From the IMG/VR virus record IMGVR_UViG_3300044655_000522, positions 1-36,322 of that record: a stretch of DNA of 36,322 bases; one strand, 5' to 3'. The position numbers and the translations under genes were made by a program. Origin of the DNA: a virus. Position 1 is the first letter of the stretch. Each line of letters opens with the position of its first letter. Positions 20,918-30,154 of the stretch are shown in pieces. A model generated the notes under the pieces. The model ran no database searches. It was not told where the DNA came from and worked only from the letters and a program-made list of their open reading frames with translations.

Positions 20918-22981
20918 ATGGCACTCATTTCAAGGTTGGGCGTAGTTTTAGGGCTTGATACAGCCGAGTTCAATAAGAATTTAGGTCTTGCACAACAAGG
21001 CTTAAAAACTTTTGCAACTGGCGCGGCTGTTGTTGGCACAGCCTTGAGTGCGGCAGGCTTAAACGCTTTAAAGTTTGCTGACCAAATAAATGATGTTGCC
21101 AAAGCCAATGAAGTTGCCGTTGAAACCGTTTTAGAATTATCCACAGCCTTAACCCTTAATGGTGGTGAAGCCGATAATGTAGGCAAACTATTTTCATCAT
21201 TATCAAACAAACTAGATGAAGCAAGCCAAGGCAATAAAAAAGCCGAAGAAACATTTGCCAAACTAGGCGTTTCAATATCTGACATCAAGCAATTAAGCCC
21301 CGATGAATTGTTTAGAAAAACCCTAAACAGTATTGCCGCAATAGAAAACCCAATTACACGCAATGCAACTGCAATGGAAATTTTTGGCAAAGCCATTAAG
21401 GGTGCTGACATTAAAGGCATGAACGATGATTTGGAAAAAACCAAAGGCGCGTTTGAGGGAACAGGCAAAGCATTTAAAGAAGCAGGTGAAGCGTTTGATA
21501 TATTAGACCGCATCTTTATGAACATGAAAGCAGGGTTTGCCGTTGAATTAGGCGGTGCGTTTAAAGCGTGGGCGCAAGGTGCAGAACGCTTTGTTCAAAT
21601 GCTTGTTGCGGCAAGAAAAGAATTGCAAGGCTTATTAAGCACAGGTTCAGTTATTAAAAATCAAGCAAGTTCAGATAATGCGCCAACTGATATTTTTACA
21701 GATTATTCAGGCACATTAAAGCCTAACCAACGCACTAGCCCAAGAAAAACTGGCGATGAAATAGCGCAAGATGAAAAAGCCCGTAAAGCAGAAATTGCAA
21801 GGCTTGATAAAATGATTGCAACTAAAGAAGCCAAGCAAGCGGAAGCCGACAGACAAAAAGTTAAAGATGCCGAAAAATTAACGAATGAAGTTAAAAAACA
21901 AGGCGAAGCGTTAGAACGCAAACTTCTTTTAACTAAATCTGAAACTGAAAACATGGGCAAGACCCTAACAGAAACAGAAAAACTTAATTTAGAGTTTGAA
22001 AAAGGTGGCAGTTTAGAACACCTAAAAGGCACAGCCCGCGCCAAAGCGTTAATTGATGCGACTAAATTGAAAGACATTGCTATTGCCACATTGGAATATG
22101 AACGGCAATCAATGGAAAACGAATTAGCAAAAGGCAAACTTAAACAAGATGCGCGTGAAGCAAATAAACTAGAAGTTAAAAACCTTGAAATTGCCACACA
22201 AAGATTAGACCTAACTAAAGCAATGGCAGGTCAAAGCGATACCCAAGTTCAACTGGCGTTGCGTTATTATGATTTACAACAAGCCATCTTGGATAAGAAA
22301 AAAGAGGGATTGCTAACTGACGAACAGATTTATGATTTTGCTATTGCAAGCATGAATAACATTGAAGCGGAAGAAGCCAATACAAGGGCGCAAAACACAT
22401 TCCAAGCAGGATGGAACAAAGCCTATAACAATTTTACTGAACGCGCGCAAGATAGCGCGGCTATTGGCGCACAAGTTTTTAATAGTATGACCAACAGCAT
22501 GACATCGGCTATGGATAGATTCGTTGAAACTGGAAAACTTTCATTTGGCAGTTTAATTGGTAGCATGATTAAAGACCTATTGCGCTTTTCAATGCAATCG
22601 CAAATGAGTGGTTTATTTGGCGCATTAGGCGGCGGCGGTGGCATTGGTGGATTGTTTAGTAGTTCAACTAACTTTAATAATGGCGCAGGGTTGCTTGGTG
22701 GATTTTTTGCCGATGGTGGCGAACCGCCTGTTGGCGTTCCATCTATTGTTGGTGAACGCGGTGCTGAATTATTTGTTCCACGCACGGCAGGCACAATTAT
22801 TCCAAACAATCAATTATCATCAATGATGGGCGGTCAGCCACAAACAGTTTATAATGGCACGGTAATACAAAACATGAACGCGATTGACACGCAAAGCGGT
22901 GTTCAGTTTATTGCTAAAAACAAAAACGCTATATTTGCCGCTAATCAATCGGCATCGCGTGGCTTGCCCCAATCAAGGTAG
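20918..22981 (+). CDS. Tape measure protein
   Basis: 687 residues, implying a tail of about 100 nm by the usual 1.5 angstrom per residue. N-terminal LGLDTAEFNKNLGLAQQGLKTF motif is typical. Hydrophobic segment near residues 30-50 (TGAAVVGTALSAAGL). Long charged coiled-coil region (residues about 280-480, Lys/Glu/Ala-rich). The end has the usual Gly-rich part and the GERGAELFVPRTAGTIIPN motif. Position after the chaperone genes fits. Confidence 0.93.
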   Translation: MALISRLGVVLGLDTAEFNKNLGLAQQGLKTFATGAAVVGTALSAAGLNALKFADQINDVAKANEVAVETVLELSTALTLNGGEADNVGKLFSSLSNKLDEASQGNKKAEETFAKLGVSISDIKQLSPDELFRKTLNSIAAIENPITRNATAMEIFGKAIKGADIKGMNDDLEKTKGAFEGTGKAFKEAGEAFDILDRIFMNMKAGFAVELGGAFKAWAQGAERFVQMLVAARKELQGLLSTGSVIKNQASSDNAPTDIFTDYSGTLKPNQRTSPRKTGDEIAQDEKARKAEIARLDKMIATKEAKQAEADRQKVKDAEKLTNEVKKQGEALERKLLLTKSETENMGKTLTETEKLNLEFEKGGSLEHLKGTARAKALIDATKLKDIAIATLEYERQSMENELAKGKLKQDAREANKLEVKNLEIATQRLDLTKAMAGQSDTQVQLALRYYDLQQAILDKKKEGLLTDEQIYDFAIASMNNIEAEEANTRAQNTFQAGWNKAYNNFTERAQDSAAIGAQVFNSMTNSMTSAMDRFVETGKLSFGSLIGSMIKDLLRFSMQSQMSGLFGALGGGGGIGGLFSSSTNFNNGAGLLGGFFADGGEPPVGVPSIVGERGAELFVPRTAGTIIPNNQLSSMMGGQPQTVYNGTVIQNMNAIDTQSGVQFIAKNKNAIFAANQSASRGLPQSR

Positions 22982-22987
22982 GATATT

Positions 22988-23671
22988 ATGGCTACATTAA
23001 ACACGATATTATCTGTTGCTGAATCAGTTGGTATAAACGACCAAAGATTTGTTGGGCAAGTTGTTTCACGCAACCAACGCATAAGCACATCCGAAATTTT
23101 AACCGTGCAACCATTTGGCTTTGAAATTAAGCCAATGGCATATTTGCTTTATAGTCAAAACCGACCATTGTTAAGCGCATTGCGTGAAGCAGACAAAGCA
23201 ACGGAACAATACTTAAATTTTGGTTCAACTGGATGGGTAAATTATATTGCCTATCAAGGGGGGCTTTCAGACGCGCAAATAAGTGCCTGTCAATGGCAGA
23301 CATCAAGCGCAAATAAAACATTGGTTCTAGGGGCTTTGCCGTCAGTTTCAAGCGGAACATACATAGTTCGCACAGGCGATTTTTGTCAAGTTGGGCGATA
23401 TGCGTATATTGCAACAGCCGATGTAGTGCGTGGTAGTGGTTCAACTGTAAACATTCCCGTTCACCGTAACTTAATTGCAACTTTAACAAGTCCTGTTAAT
23501 GCGGTAATTGGTCAATATGGAACAACCATTGCTTTAGGTGGCGGCACATTTACTGGAACAACCTTTTGCGTTATCTTGCGTGAATATCCAACTTACACAT
23601 TAGTTCCAATGACAAATGACAGTTTCATTGCATGGAACGGCACTTTTAAAGCGTTTGAAGCGGTCTTATAA
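22988..23671 (+). CDS. Minor tail protein (tail-tip region), 227 aa
   Basis: 227 residues, mainly beta, following the tape measure gene. It contains a Gly/Thr-rich sandwich part (YLNFGSTGWVNYIAYQGG, then VRTGDFCQVGRYAYIATADVVRG and FNP-like turns). In comparable siphophages this position is the distal tail protein. No catalytic motif. Start after AGGATATT. The family cannot be named with certainty. Confidence 0.65.
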   Translation: MATLNTILSVAESVGINDQRFVGQVVSRNQRISTSEILTVQPFGFEIKPMAYLLYSQNRPLLSALREADKATEQYLNFGSTGWVNYIAYQGGLSDAQISACQWQTSSANKTLVLGALPSVSSGTYIVRTGDFCQVGRYAYIATADVVRGSGSTVNIPVHRNLIATLTSPVNAVIGQYGTTIALGGGTFTGTTFCVILREYPTYTLVPMTNDSFIAWNGTFKAFEAVL

Positions 23672-24297
23672 TGCAAAACATAGTTCCTGTTCAGAATACA
23701 AATAACATCCGCCTAGCGGATTTTGTGCGCGTTACAACGGAAGTTTTAGGCGTAACAACCGTATCATTATTTTCAACTGCGCCTTATGCAATTACTGTTC
23801 CATCCGTTGATGCCAATCCGTTTAACGGTTTATCAGCCTTGGTGCAAATTGGCGATGTTCAGCGCGATATTAAATCCACAGCCAATGAAACATCGGTTAC
23901 GCTTGTTGGTATTGATACTGCGTTGCTTGGTTGGGTTTTAGGACAAAACATTAAAGGTTCAAAGATTGAAATGTGGCATGGTTTTTTTGACACAAACAAT
24001 GCTTTGATTACAACAGGCGGCGATGGTGGGCTTTATAAATTTTTTACAGGCTACATCAATTCATTCACCATTAGTGAACAATGGATGGAAGAAATAAGGC
24101 TTTTTGTTGGCACAATAAATGTTAGCGCATCAAGCATACAAATTATTTTGCAAAATAGAACGGCAGGGCGTTATACCAATGACAATGCTTGGCAGTTTTT
24201 TAATGCAGGTGATACATCAATGGCGCGTGTTAATTTTATTCAATCTATAAATTACTTTTTTGGCAAAGACGCAGACCCTAAAGCATATAAAACATGA
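23671..24297 (+). CDS. Minor tail protein (tail-tip hub region), 208 aa
   Basis: 208 residues, beta-rich. The pattern VRVTTEVLGVTTVSLFSTAPYAITVP, SALVQIGDVQRDIKSTAN and the DTALLGWVLGQNIKGSKIEMWHGFF segment resembles the DUF2163-like/gpL-like tail-tip hub proteins. It overlaps the stop of the preceding gene by 1 base. Its C-terminus ends YFFGKDADPKAYKT. It probably forms part of the baseplate ring together with the J-like protein. Confidence 0.6.
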   Translation: MQNIVPVQNTNNIRLADFVRVTTEVLGVTTVSLFSTAPYAITVPSVDANPFNGLSALVQIGDVQRDIKSTANETSVTLVGIDTALLGWVLGQNIKGSKIEMWHGFFDTNNALITTGGDGGLYKFFTGYINSFTISEQWMEEIRLFVGTINVSASSIQIILQNRTAGRYTNDNAWQFFNAGDTSMARVNFIQSINYFFGKDADPKAYKT

Positions 24298-24728
24298 TAA
24301 GGCTTGCTAACAAGTTTGATAAAGACGGCATCATGGATTTGATGCGATTGTTTAGGGATGAAAGCCCCATTCAACAATATAAAGATTTAAACAATGTTGA
24401 ATATATAAGCCGCTTGTTAGACAATTTGATTGCAGGGCAAGGCGTAATATATATTGAAGAAAATGTTGGCATGATTATTGGTGTAATTCAGCCAACAATA
24501 TGGTGCGACAAAACCTTTGCTTTATATGAGTTGGCTTGGTATGTTAAGCCTGAAAATAGAAACACAAGCGTTGGTTATAGGCTTTTAAGCGCGTATGTAA
24601 TGCACGCTAAAAAGTTAAAAGATGAGGGAAGAATTAAATTGTTCACAATGAACAAAATGATTTCAAGCCCTGATATTAAATATGAAAAGTTTGGGTTTAC
24701 TAAAATAGAAGAAAGTTGGATTCAATGA
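24294..24728 (+). CDS. GNAT-family N-acetyltransferase in the tail module
   Basis: 144 residues. Helix 1 (DGIMDLMRLFRDESP), strand VIYIEENVGMIIGVIQP, then strand YELAWYVKPENRNTSVGYRLLSAYVMHAKKL with the R-x-x-x-x-G motif A region, and the end DIKYEKFGFTKIEESW: the GNAT fold in correct order. The acetyl acceptor is unknown. It overlaps both neighbours by ATGA, so it is made together with tail-tip proteins, in the slot where lambda-like phages encode peptidase K and I. It may modify a phage structural or host surface component. Confidence 0.85.
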   Translation: MIRLANKFDKDGIMDLMRLFRDESPIQQYKDLNNVEYISRLLDNLIAGQGVIYIEENVGMIIGVIQPTIWCDKTFALYELAWYVKPENRNTSVGYRLLSAYVMHAKKLKDEGRIKLFTMNKMISSPDIKYEKFGFTKIEESWIQ

Positions 24729-27700
24729 TTAAATTTTTACTGCTTTTTATAGTTTGGTTTACCTATTGTTCACCTGCATTTGCGGTGGCTTCACTTATTT
24801 TATCCACGGCATTTTTGGCAACAACGGCAGGCGCAATAACCGCATTTGCAATCAACATGGTTGCAACAATGATTATTTCCAAAATTTTTGCGCCAAATAG
24901 CCCAAATCAAAATCAACAGGCTGAACCAAATCCCGGCAATCGCCAACAACTTTCACCTGCAGGCGATAATAAATTGCCTGTTGTTTATGGTTCTGCATGG
25001 GTTGGCGGCATAATTGTTGATATGTCAATTAGTGAAGATAACCAAGATTTATATTGGGTTATGGCATTAAGTGAAGTTACTAACAGCGAAAATGGTAATA
25101 CGCCCGATGTATTCACTTTTGGCGATGTTTATTGGGGTGGTAAAAAATGCGTGTTTGGTTCAGGCGCATCCGTCATAAGTTTAGTTGATGAAAGCACAGG
25201 ATTGGCGCAAGATGTTTCAGGCTATATGGATATTTATTTATATAGCAATGGTTCTTTTACCCCTGCAAATAGTAGTTCAAGTGCAGTAAGCGTCATGCAA
25301 ACTAGCGGTCTTGTTTACACTTGGGATAATAGTAAGTTAATGACAAATTGCGCTTTTGCTATTGTGCATTTAAAATACAGTCAATCACGCAACCTTGTTT
25401 CATTAAATGCAACTCGTTTCCAAGTAAACAATCCACGCAATTCAGCAGGCGATTGCATGACAGATTATTTGACTAGCACAAGGTATGGCGCGGCAATAGA
25501 TATTGCAAATGTTGATACTGCAAGCATGACAGCATTAAATACCTATTCCAATGCGTCAATTACATACACGCCTTATAGCGGCGGTTCATCAACACAACCG
25601 CGTTTTAAATTTAACGGAACAGTTGATACAACGCAAAAAATAATGAATAACATACAATCAATGGCTGATTGTTGTGATTGTTTGGTTCGTTATTCTGAAA
25701 TTACATCGTTATGGGGCGTTATTGTGCAAACGCCAACCAATCCTATTGCTATGGATATAAACGACAGCAATATGGTGTCTGCCATTTCAATTAGCCCTGT
25801 TGATTTATCAAATTCATTTAACATTATTGAAGTTAAATTTCCTGACAATTCATCTCAAGATAGTTTTAACAGCGCATCATTTGATTTGGCTGTTATAAAC
25901 CCATCATTATTATTTCCTAATGAACCAGTAAACAAACAATCTGTAAGCCTGCCGTTATGCAACAATAATGTGCAAGCGCAGTATTTAGCCAATCGTTTTT
26001 TAGAAGCGGCACGCGAAGATTTGCAAATGCAAGTGGACATTGATTACACGGGCTTACAACTTGATGCAGGCGACATTGTTACAGTTACTAATGCTAACTA
26101 TGGATGGGTTGCAAAAGAATTTAGGGTTGGAAAAGTAACGCAAAAATTTAATGATAGCGGTCAAGTTACAGCCACATTAAGTTTAATGGAATTTAACGGT
26201 GCAGTTTATGATGATGTAAATGTAACTCAATTCACGCCTGCACCAAATACGGGCATAGGTTCACCAATTACTTTTGGTGTCGTTCCTGCCCCGACAATTA
26301 CAACAAGTTTGCCTTATGCGGCTAACCCTGCATTTAGCGTTCAAATAACAACATCAAGTGCAGGCATTACGCAATATGCTGAAGTTTGGTATTCCGCATA
26401 TCAATACCCAACATCGGCGCAACTTATATTGGCAGGCATAACTGAAGTCAATGCTAATGGCGACCCTTATGGAAACAGCGTAACAATGCCGCCAGTTCAA
26501 TTATTTAACATTCCTGCAGGCAATTGGTATTTTTTTAGTCGCATGGTTAATAGCATTGCATCAAGTGATTATTCATTGGCATCAAGCGTATTTCAATGGC
26601 GACCAACAACCTTTCAATATACTAACCAATATCTTTCAGTTGCTTATGCAGACGATATTATTGGAACGGGTTTTTCATTTACTCAAACAGGAAAATTTTA
26701 TTATGGCTTGGCTAATCAAACATCAAGCACGCCATCAAGCACCGTTTCTGACTATAAATGGTATTTAGCCGACCCTGCTTTTGGCACAACAATTTATTTG
26801 GTTTACACAAACCGAACAGGTCGCAAGTTTAGTTTTGATACTGATTTTGCTACCTATGCCGCAGGTTCAGGCGCATTTGTTCCTGCAACAACGGCACAGT
26901 TTGACCCAAGGCTTTGGTCAGCATTAGAAGATGGCACAAACATTATTGACCTTGACCATTCAACAGGGCAAGTTATTCAAACAGGCACAACCACCGTTGG
27001 CACAGGTCAGGTTAAAGTTATAAACACTAATGACGGGCAAGTTGTTGCATCGTTAGACCAATTCCTTGATTTTGGTGGTTCACCAACTTTAACAAGTGCT
27101 GTTTCAACTTTAACTATTGATATTTATGGGCGCGTTGTTGGGTTTACTATTCCCGATGATTTATACATGAACATTGAAACATTTACAGCAACAAGTGGAC
27201 AGACCTTGTTTACACCAACTGCCCGTGGTTCAGGTTATATAACAGGTCAAGATTTAATCTTTCAAAACGGATTGTTGCTTGATACAAGCGAATATACTGA
27301 AACAAGTTCAACCTTTACTTTAAATGTTGGTGCAACAGTTGGCGATAAAATTGGATGCGTAACATTTAAGGCTAAATCAAATAGCATAACTTATGCCGAC
27401 ACTTATCTTAATGTTTTAAGCGTGGCGACAAATGTTGTAACTTGGAACAGCGTTGAAATGCCTTATCAGTTAATCAATATCGGCGACATTATTACTTTTG
27501 CCAATACTGGTTCACCAACACAATATACGGTAACAGGCGTAAACTATTCAACGCAACAGATTACATTCAGCACAAGCGTTACTGCAAGCGTTGGCAATGG
27601 TATATATGTTTATCGCGCCGCGTTATCTACCTATCCAACATTTAGCCGCTTTACAACTTCATTAAGTTCGCAATCTAGTTACACGCCAACAGATTGGGCT

Positions 27701-28075
27701 GTTCAAAGTGGATATGAATTGTTGTTTTTAAATGGAACGGTAATGAATGAACAAGACTATGATACCGTTGCAGGGGCAATAACTAATTTTCCATCAATTA
27801 CAACCGGTGTTTTAACTGTTATTCAATGGAACGGTAATAATTTAGGCGTTCCAATCGGTTCACCTGCTAATGTGTTTAATTACACCGTATCAGGGCAAGC
27901 AATATATTCATTTACATATAATCCATTATCTTTTAATCTATATGCGAATGGTGTATTATTAGTGCAATCATCAGATTACACAACGGCAACAGGTAATTAT
28001 ACTTTTACAACAACACCAACTAACAGCACAACGGCTTTAGTTCAACAAACTTTTGCGCGTTCAGGCGCGGTATAA
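24725..28075 (+). CDS. Central tail tip protein, J-like (host attachment)
   Basis: 1116 residues from ATG 24725, which overlaps the GNAT stop by ATGA (a TTG nine bases upstream is less likely). Residues 1-22 look like a Sec signal (hydrophobic core, then SPAFA) with more hydrophobic segments to 55. The J-like core includes LPVVYGSAWVGG, a FGDVYWGGKKCVFG strand, RYGAAIDIANVDT, MADCCDCLVRY, and the NRFLEAAREDLQMQVDIDYTGLQLDAGDIVTVTN repeat. Fibronectin-like parts follow to about 780. The C-terminus has several beta repeats (TFTATSGQTLFTP, LFLNGTVMNEQDY, YANGVLLVQSSDY) also found in the fibre protein at 31407-33032. Confidence 0.9.
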   Translation: MIKFLLLFIVWFTYCSPAFAVASLILSTAFLATTAGAITAFAINMVATMIISKIFAPNSPNQNQQAEPNPGNRQQLSPAGDNKLPVVYGSAWVGGIIVDMSISEDNQDLYWVMALSEVTNSENGNTPDVFTFGDVYWGGKKCVFGSGASVISLVDESTGLAQDVSGYMDIYLYSNGSFTPANSSSSAVSVMQTSGLVYTWDNSKLMTNCAFAIVHLKYSQSRNLVSLNATRFQVNNPRNSAGDCMTDYLTSTRYGAAIDIANVDTASMTALNTYSNASITYTPYSGGSSTQPRFKFNGTVDTTQKIMNNIQSMADCCDCLVRYSEITSLWGVIVQTPTNPIAMDINDSNMVSAISISPVDLSNSFNIIEVKFPDNSSQDSFNSASFDLAVINPSLLFPNEPVNKQSVSLPLCNNNVQAQYLANRFLEAAREDLQMQVDIDYTGLQLDAGDIVTVTNANYGWVAKEFRVGKVTQKFNDSGQVTATLSLMEFNGAVYDDVNVTQFTPAPNTGIGSPITFGVVPAPTITTSLPYAANPAFSVQITTSSAGITQYAEVWYSAYQYPTSAQLILAGITEVNANGDPYGNSVTMPPVQLFNIPAGNWYFFSRMVNSIASSDYSLASSVFQWRPTTFQYTNQYLSVAYADDIIGTGFSFTQTGKFYYGLANQTSSTPSSTVSDYKWYLADPAFGTTIYLVYTNRTGRKFSFDTDFATYAAGSGAFVPATTAQFDPRLWSALEDGTNIIDLDHSTGQVIQTGTTTVGTGQVKVINTNDGQVVASLDQFLDFGGSPTLTSAVSTLTIDIYGRVVGFTIPDDLYMNIETFTATSGQTLFTPTARGSGYITGQDLIFQNGLLLDTSEYTETSSTFTLNVGATVGDKIGCVTFKAKSNSITYADTYLNVLSVATNVVTWNSVEMPYQLINIGDIITFANTGSPTQYTVTGVNYSTQQITFSTSVTASVGNGIYVYRAALSTYPTFSRFTTSLSSQSSYTPTDWAVQSGYELLFLNGTVMNEQDYDTVAGAITNFPSITTGVLTVIQWNGNNLGVPIGSPANVFNYTVSGQAIYSFTYNPLSFNLYANGVLLVQSSDYTTATGNYTFTTTPTNSTTALVQQTFARSGAV

Positions 28076-28085
28076 AGGGGATAAA

Positions 28086-28871
28086 ATGACACAGGCATTT
28101 AATTTAAGCCAATTTGCCAACAAGGTAAATACAAGCGGACAAGCAGATTTAGCCACAGCAGTTTCAGGAACATTGCCTGTTGCTAATGGCGGAACAGGTG
28201 CAACAACATTAACAAGTGGCGCAGTATTAGTTGGCGCAGGAACAGGTGCAGTTTCAAGCGTAGCACCTAGCACTAGCGGAAATGTTTTAACATCTAACGG
28301 TTCTGCTTGGGTTAGTTCAACGCCTGCAGGCGGCGCAACTGGCACAACAACTTTAATGTTTTATTCATCAACATCATGGGCAGTTCCATCAGGTGTTGAT
28401 AGGGTTGTTATTGCAATTGTTGGCGGCGGCGGCGGTGGGGCTACAGGCCCAGGATTGGCCGCAGGTCGTGGTGGAATTGCTGTTGCATCTTGCACAGGCG
28501 TGGCAGGAACATTGACTATAACTGTTGGTTCAGGTGGGGCAGGTGGAACAAGTTCAGGTTCTTCAGGCGGCACTTCAAGCGTTACTGGAACAGGCGTATC
28601 AGTAAGCGCAACAGGTGGTGCAGGTTCAGGCGGCACTATTGGTGCAGATGGAAGTGGTTCAGTATCAACAGGAACACAATTAAGAGTAGGTTCTTTTGCA
28701 ACATTATCAAATAGTGGGGTTATTCCTTTAGGATATAAAGGTAATGTTACAGCCTCTTCAAACTCAAGTCCTGTTGCATTTAGTCAAGGCGCAACTGGAA
28801 GTGCTGGTTGGGGTGGCACAGGTTCTTCGGCAACTGGCGGCACAGGCGGTGTTGTTATAATTACTTATTAA
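28086..28871 (+). CDS. Glycine-rich tail fibre / adhesin, 261 aa
   Basis: 261 residues from ATG 28086 (strong AAAGGGG upstream). The first part (SQFANKVNTSGQADLATAVSGTLPVANGGTG) is the common phage fibre stem repeat, followed by a WAVPSGVDRVVIAIVGGGGGG Gly-rich domain of the type found at fibre tips, with several GGT/GSGG repeats that likely form polyglycine helices. It ends GGVVIITY. Such domains bind host surface components and are swapped between phages. Located after the J-like gene. Confidence 0.8.
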   Translation: MTQAFNLSQFANKVNTSGQADLATAVSGTLPVANGGTGATTLTSGAVLVGAGTGAVSSVAPSTSGNVLTSNGSAWVSSTPAGGATGTTTLMFYSSTSWAVPSGVDRVVIAIVGGGGGGATGPGLAAGRGGIAVASCTGVAGTLTITVGSGGAGGTSSGSSGGTSSVTGTGVSVSATGGAGSGGTIGADGSGSVSTGTQLRVGSFATLSNSGVIPLGYKGNVTASSNSSPVAFSQGATGSAGWGGTGSSATGGTGGVVIITY

Positions 28872-28883
28872 GGATTGTTAAAA

Positions 28884-29276
28884 ATGAAAGCACTTATATC
28901 ACCAATTCAAGAAAATTTAATTGTTCAAGTTGAAGAGGACAATAAAACTTTTGAAGTTGCATCGCCTTTATATTGGTTAGATTGTCCTAATAACATTGTG
29001 GCTTATCAATATCAATACTTGGAAAATCAATATGTGGCTTATGTTCCACCTGCGATAACAGCAGAAACAAATAAACAAACAGCAACAAGCCTATTGCAAG
29101 CAACCGATTGGACAACTATTGCCGATGTAGGCAACCCTGCTATGTCAAATCCTTATCTTGCTAATCAAGCCGAATTTATTGCTTACCGTAATTCAGTTCG
29201 CCAATATGCAATTTATCCTGTTGCAGGCAACATTGATTGGCCAATAGTTCCGCAGGAAGATTGGCAAACAGTTTAA
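28884..29276 (+). CDS. Tail fibre assembly chaperone-like protein, 130 aa
   Basis: 130 residues from ATG 28884 (AAGGA upstream). The end has the pattern ATSLLQATDWTTIADVGNP, then EFIAYRNSVRQYAIYP and IDWPIVP, which is the phage tail assembly chaperone motif (helix with DW, then YR-x-x-x-R-x-Y and W-P). Such proteins help fold or trimerise fibres. The first 60 residues are a beta-rich domain probably contacting the fibre. It follows the Gly-rich fibre gene. Confidence 0.65.
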   Translation: MKALISPIQENLIVQVEEDNKTFEVASPLYWLDCPNNIVAYQYQYLENQYVAYVPPAITAETNKQTATSLLQATDWTTIADVGNPAMSNPYLANQAEFIAYRNSVRQYAIYPVAGNIDWPIVPQEDWQTV

Positions 29277-29296
29277 TTAGTTATACAATGTTTGAA

Positions 29297-29357
29297 CCTA
29301 CAAGATAATATAAGACCGCGTTTCGGTGAGGGCATCGGCGCGTCATTACCTTGTAGG
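29297..29357 (+). promoter_or_regulatory. Long imperfect RNA hairpin overlapping a ribosome-binding site
   Basis: CCTACAAG (29297-29304) is fully complementary to CTTGTAGG (29350-29357). After an A-C mismatch, TAAT pairs with ATTA (29306-29309 with 29345-29348). Further in, GACCGC (29314-29319) pairs with GCG-C-GTC (29338-29344) with one bulge. The 3' strand runs into GTAGGGGAAA, the shine-dalgarno of the gene starting at 29366. Folded RNA would hide that site. Confidence 0.55.
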
Positions 29358-29365
29358 GGAAAACC

Positions 29366-29851
29366 ATGGCAGTATTCAACAAAAACAGCATTACCCAAGT
29401 TTCGGGTTTTGACAACCCGTGCATTACTGGCGAATTAGTCTATCAGCAAAAAACCTATTGGAATTTATCTTTAACATCCGAAGATGGCACAACCCCTGTC
29501 AATTTAACAGGCGCAACCATTGATGCACAGATTATTCGCAGAACATTAACCAATGTGCAAGATTCCCGTTACGGGCTTTCATTTGACATTGGCGACTATA
29601 CACCAACACCAACAGCAATACCGCTAACCATAAGCAACCGCGTGGATGCCACGGGTTCATTTACTTTGGTTATTGATGACACATCATGGATTGCTGTTGC
29701 AAGCGACCCAAGCCTTGCCATTGATAGCGTAAACGGCGCAGGTTTTTCAGGGCGCATTAAAATAAGTTTTCCTGCAACTGGCACGCCTGCCGAAGATAAC
29801 ATCATCTTTTTACTTTTCATTGTGCGTTCAGACGCTATCGTTAAAGTTTAA
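29366..29851 (+). CDS. Tail fibre-associated protein (upper baseplate-like), 161 aa
   Basis: 161 residues, all beta. The pattern TGELVYQQKTYWNLSLTSEDGTTPVNLTGATIDAQIIRR is found in phage proteins that attach fibres to the tip, similar to N-terminal parts of BppU-like proteins. The rest has a sandwich ending PAEDNIIFLLFIVRSDAI. A ribosome-binding site in a hairpin precedes it. Placed at the start of the last fibre cluster. Confidence 0.55.
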   Translation: MAVFNKNSITQVSGFDNPCITGELVYQQKTYWNLSLTSEDGTTPVNLTGATIDAQIIRRTLTNVQDSRYGLSFDIGDYTPTPTAIPLTISNRVDATGSFTLVIDDTSWIAVASDPSLAIDSVNGAGFSGRIKISFPATGTPAEDNIIFLLFIVRSDAIVKV

Positions 29852-29860
29852 GGGGGGCTT

Positions 29861-30154
29861 ATGGCATCTTTTAATGTGCAAACTGTTCCTAGTAACACAA
29901 GTGTTACTGTTCAAGATGCAAACAATATAAATGTAAATGTTCAAGGTGGTAACAATATCAATCTTGAAGTTGTGCCAACGCCCACGCAAGTTATTCAAAT
30001 AAACCGTGGTGTTGCAGGCAGGGATGGTGGCGATTTTATCGGCGGCTATCCAGTAGTGATGTCAAATATACAGCCCTATGATGTTGTTATGTTTGGTAAT
30101 AATGAATGGGTAAATACTAATCAAATTGAAATAACAGACGGGGGTAATTTTTAA
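29861..30154 (+). CDS. Small fibre-associated protein, 97 aa
   Basis: 97 residues with Asn/Val-rich beta strands (NTSVTVQDANNINVNVQGGNNINLEVV) and a GVAGRDGGDF segment like the collagen-like joints of fibres. Ends EITDGGNF. A strong AGGGGGG shine-dalgarno precedes the start, and the next gene begins directly at its stop. No exact family; context and repeats suggest a fibre linker. Confidence 0.55.
   Translation: MASFNVQTVPSNTSVTVQDANNINVNVQGGNNINLEVVPTPTQVIQINRGVAGRDGGDFIGGYPVVMSNIQPYDVVMFGNNEWVNTNQIEITDGGNF

Noticed and set aside
21139-21150. Isolated TTATCCACA in the tape measure gene
   Set aside because: Single box inside coding sequence, not part of an array.
20911-21525. Minus-strand 204-codon frame inside the tape measure gene
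   Set aside because: Antisense to a certain gene, hydrophobic low-complexity product, no start signals.
28400-28640. GC-rich G-tract repeats that might be a CRISPR or G-quadruplex array
   Set aside because: They are the codons of a polyglycine fibre domain, irregular in spacing.
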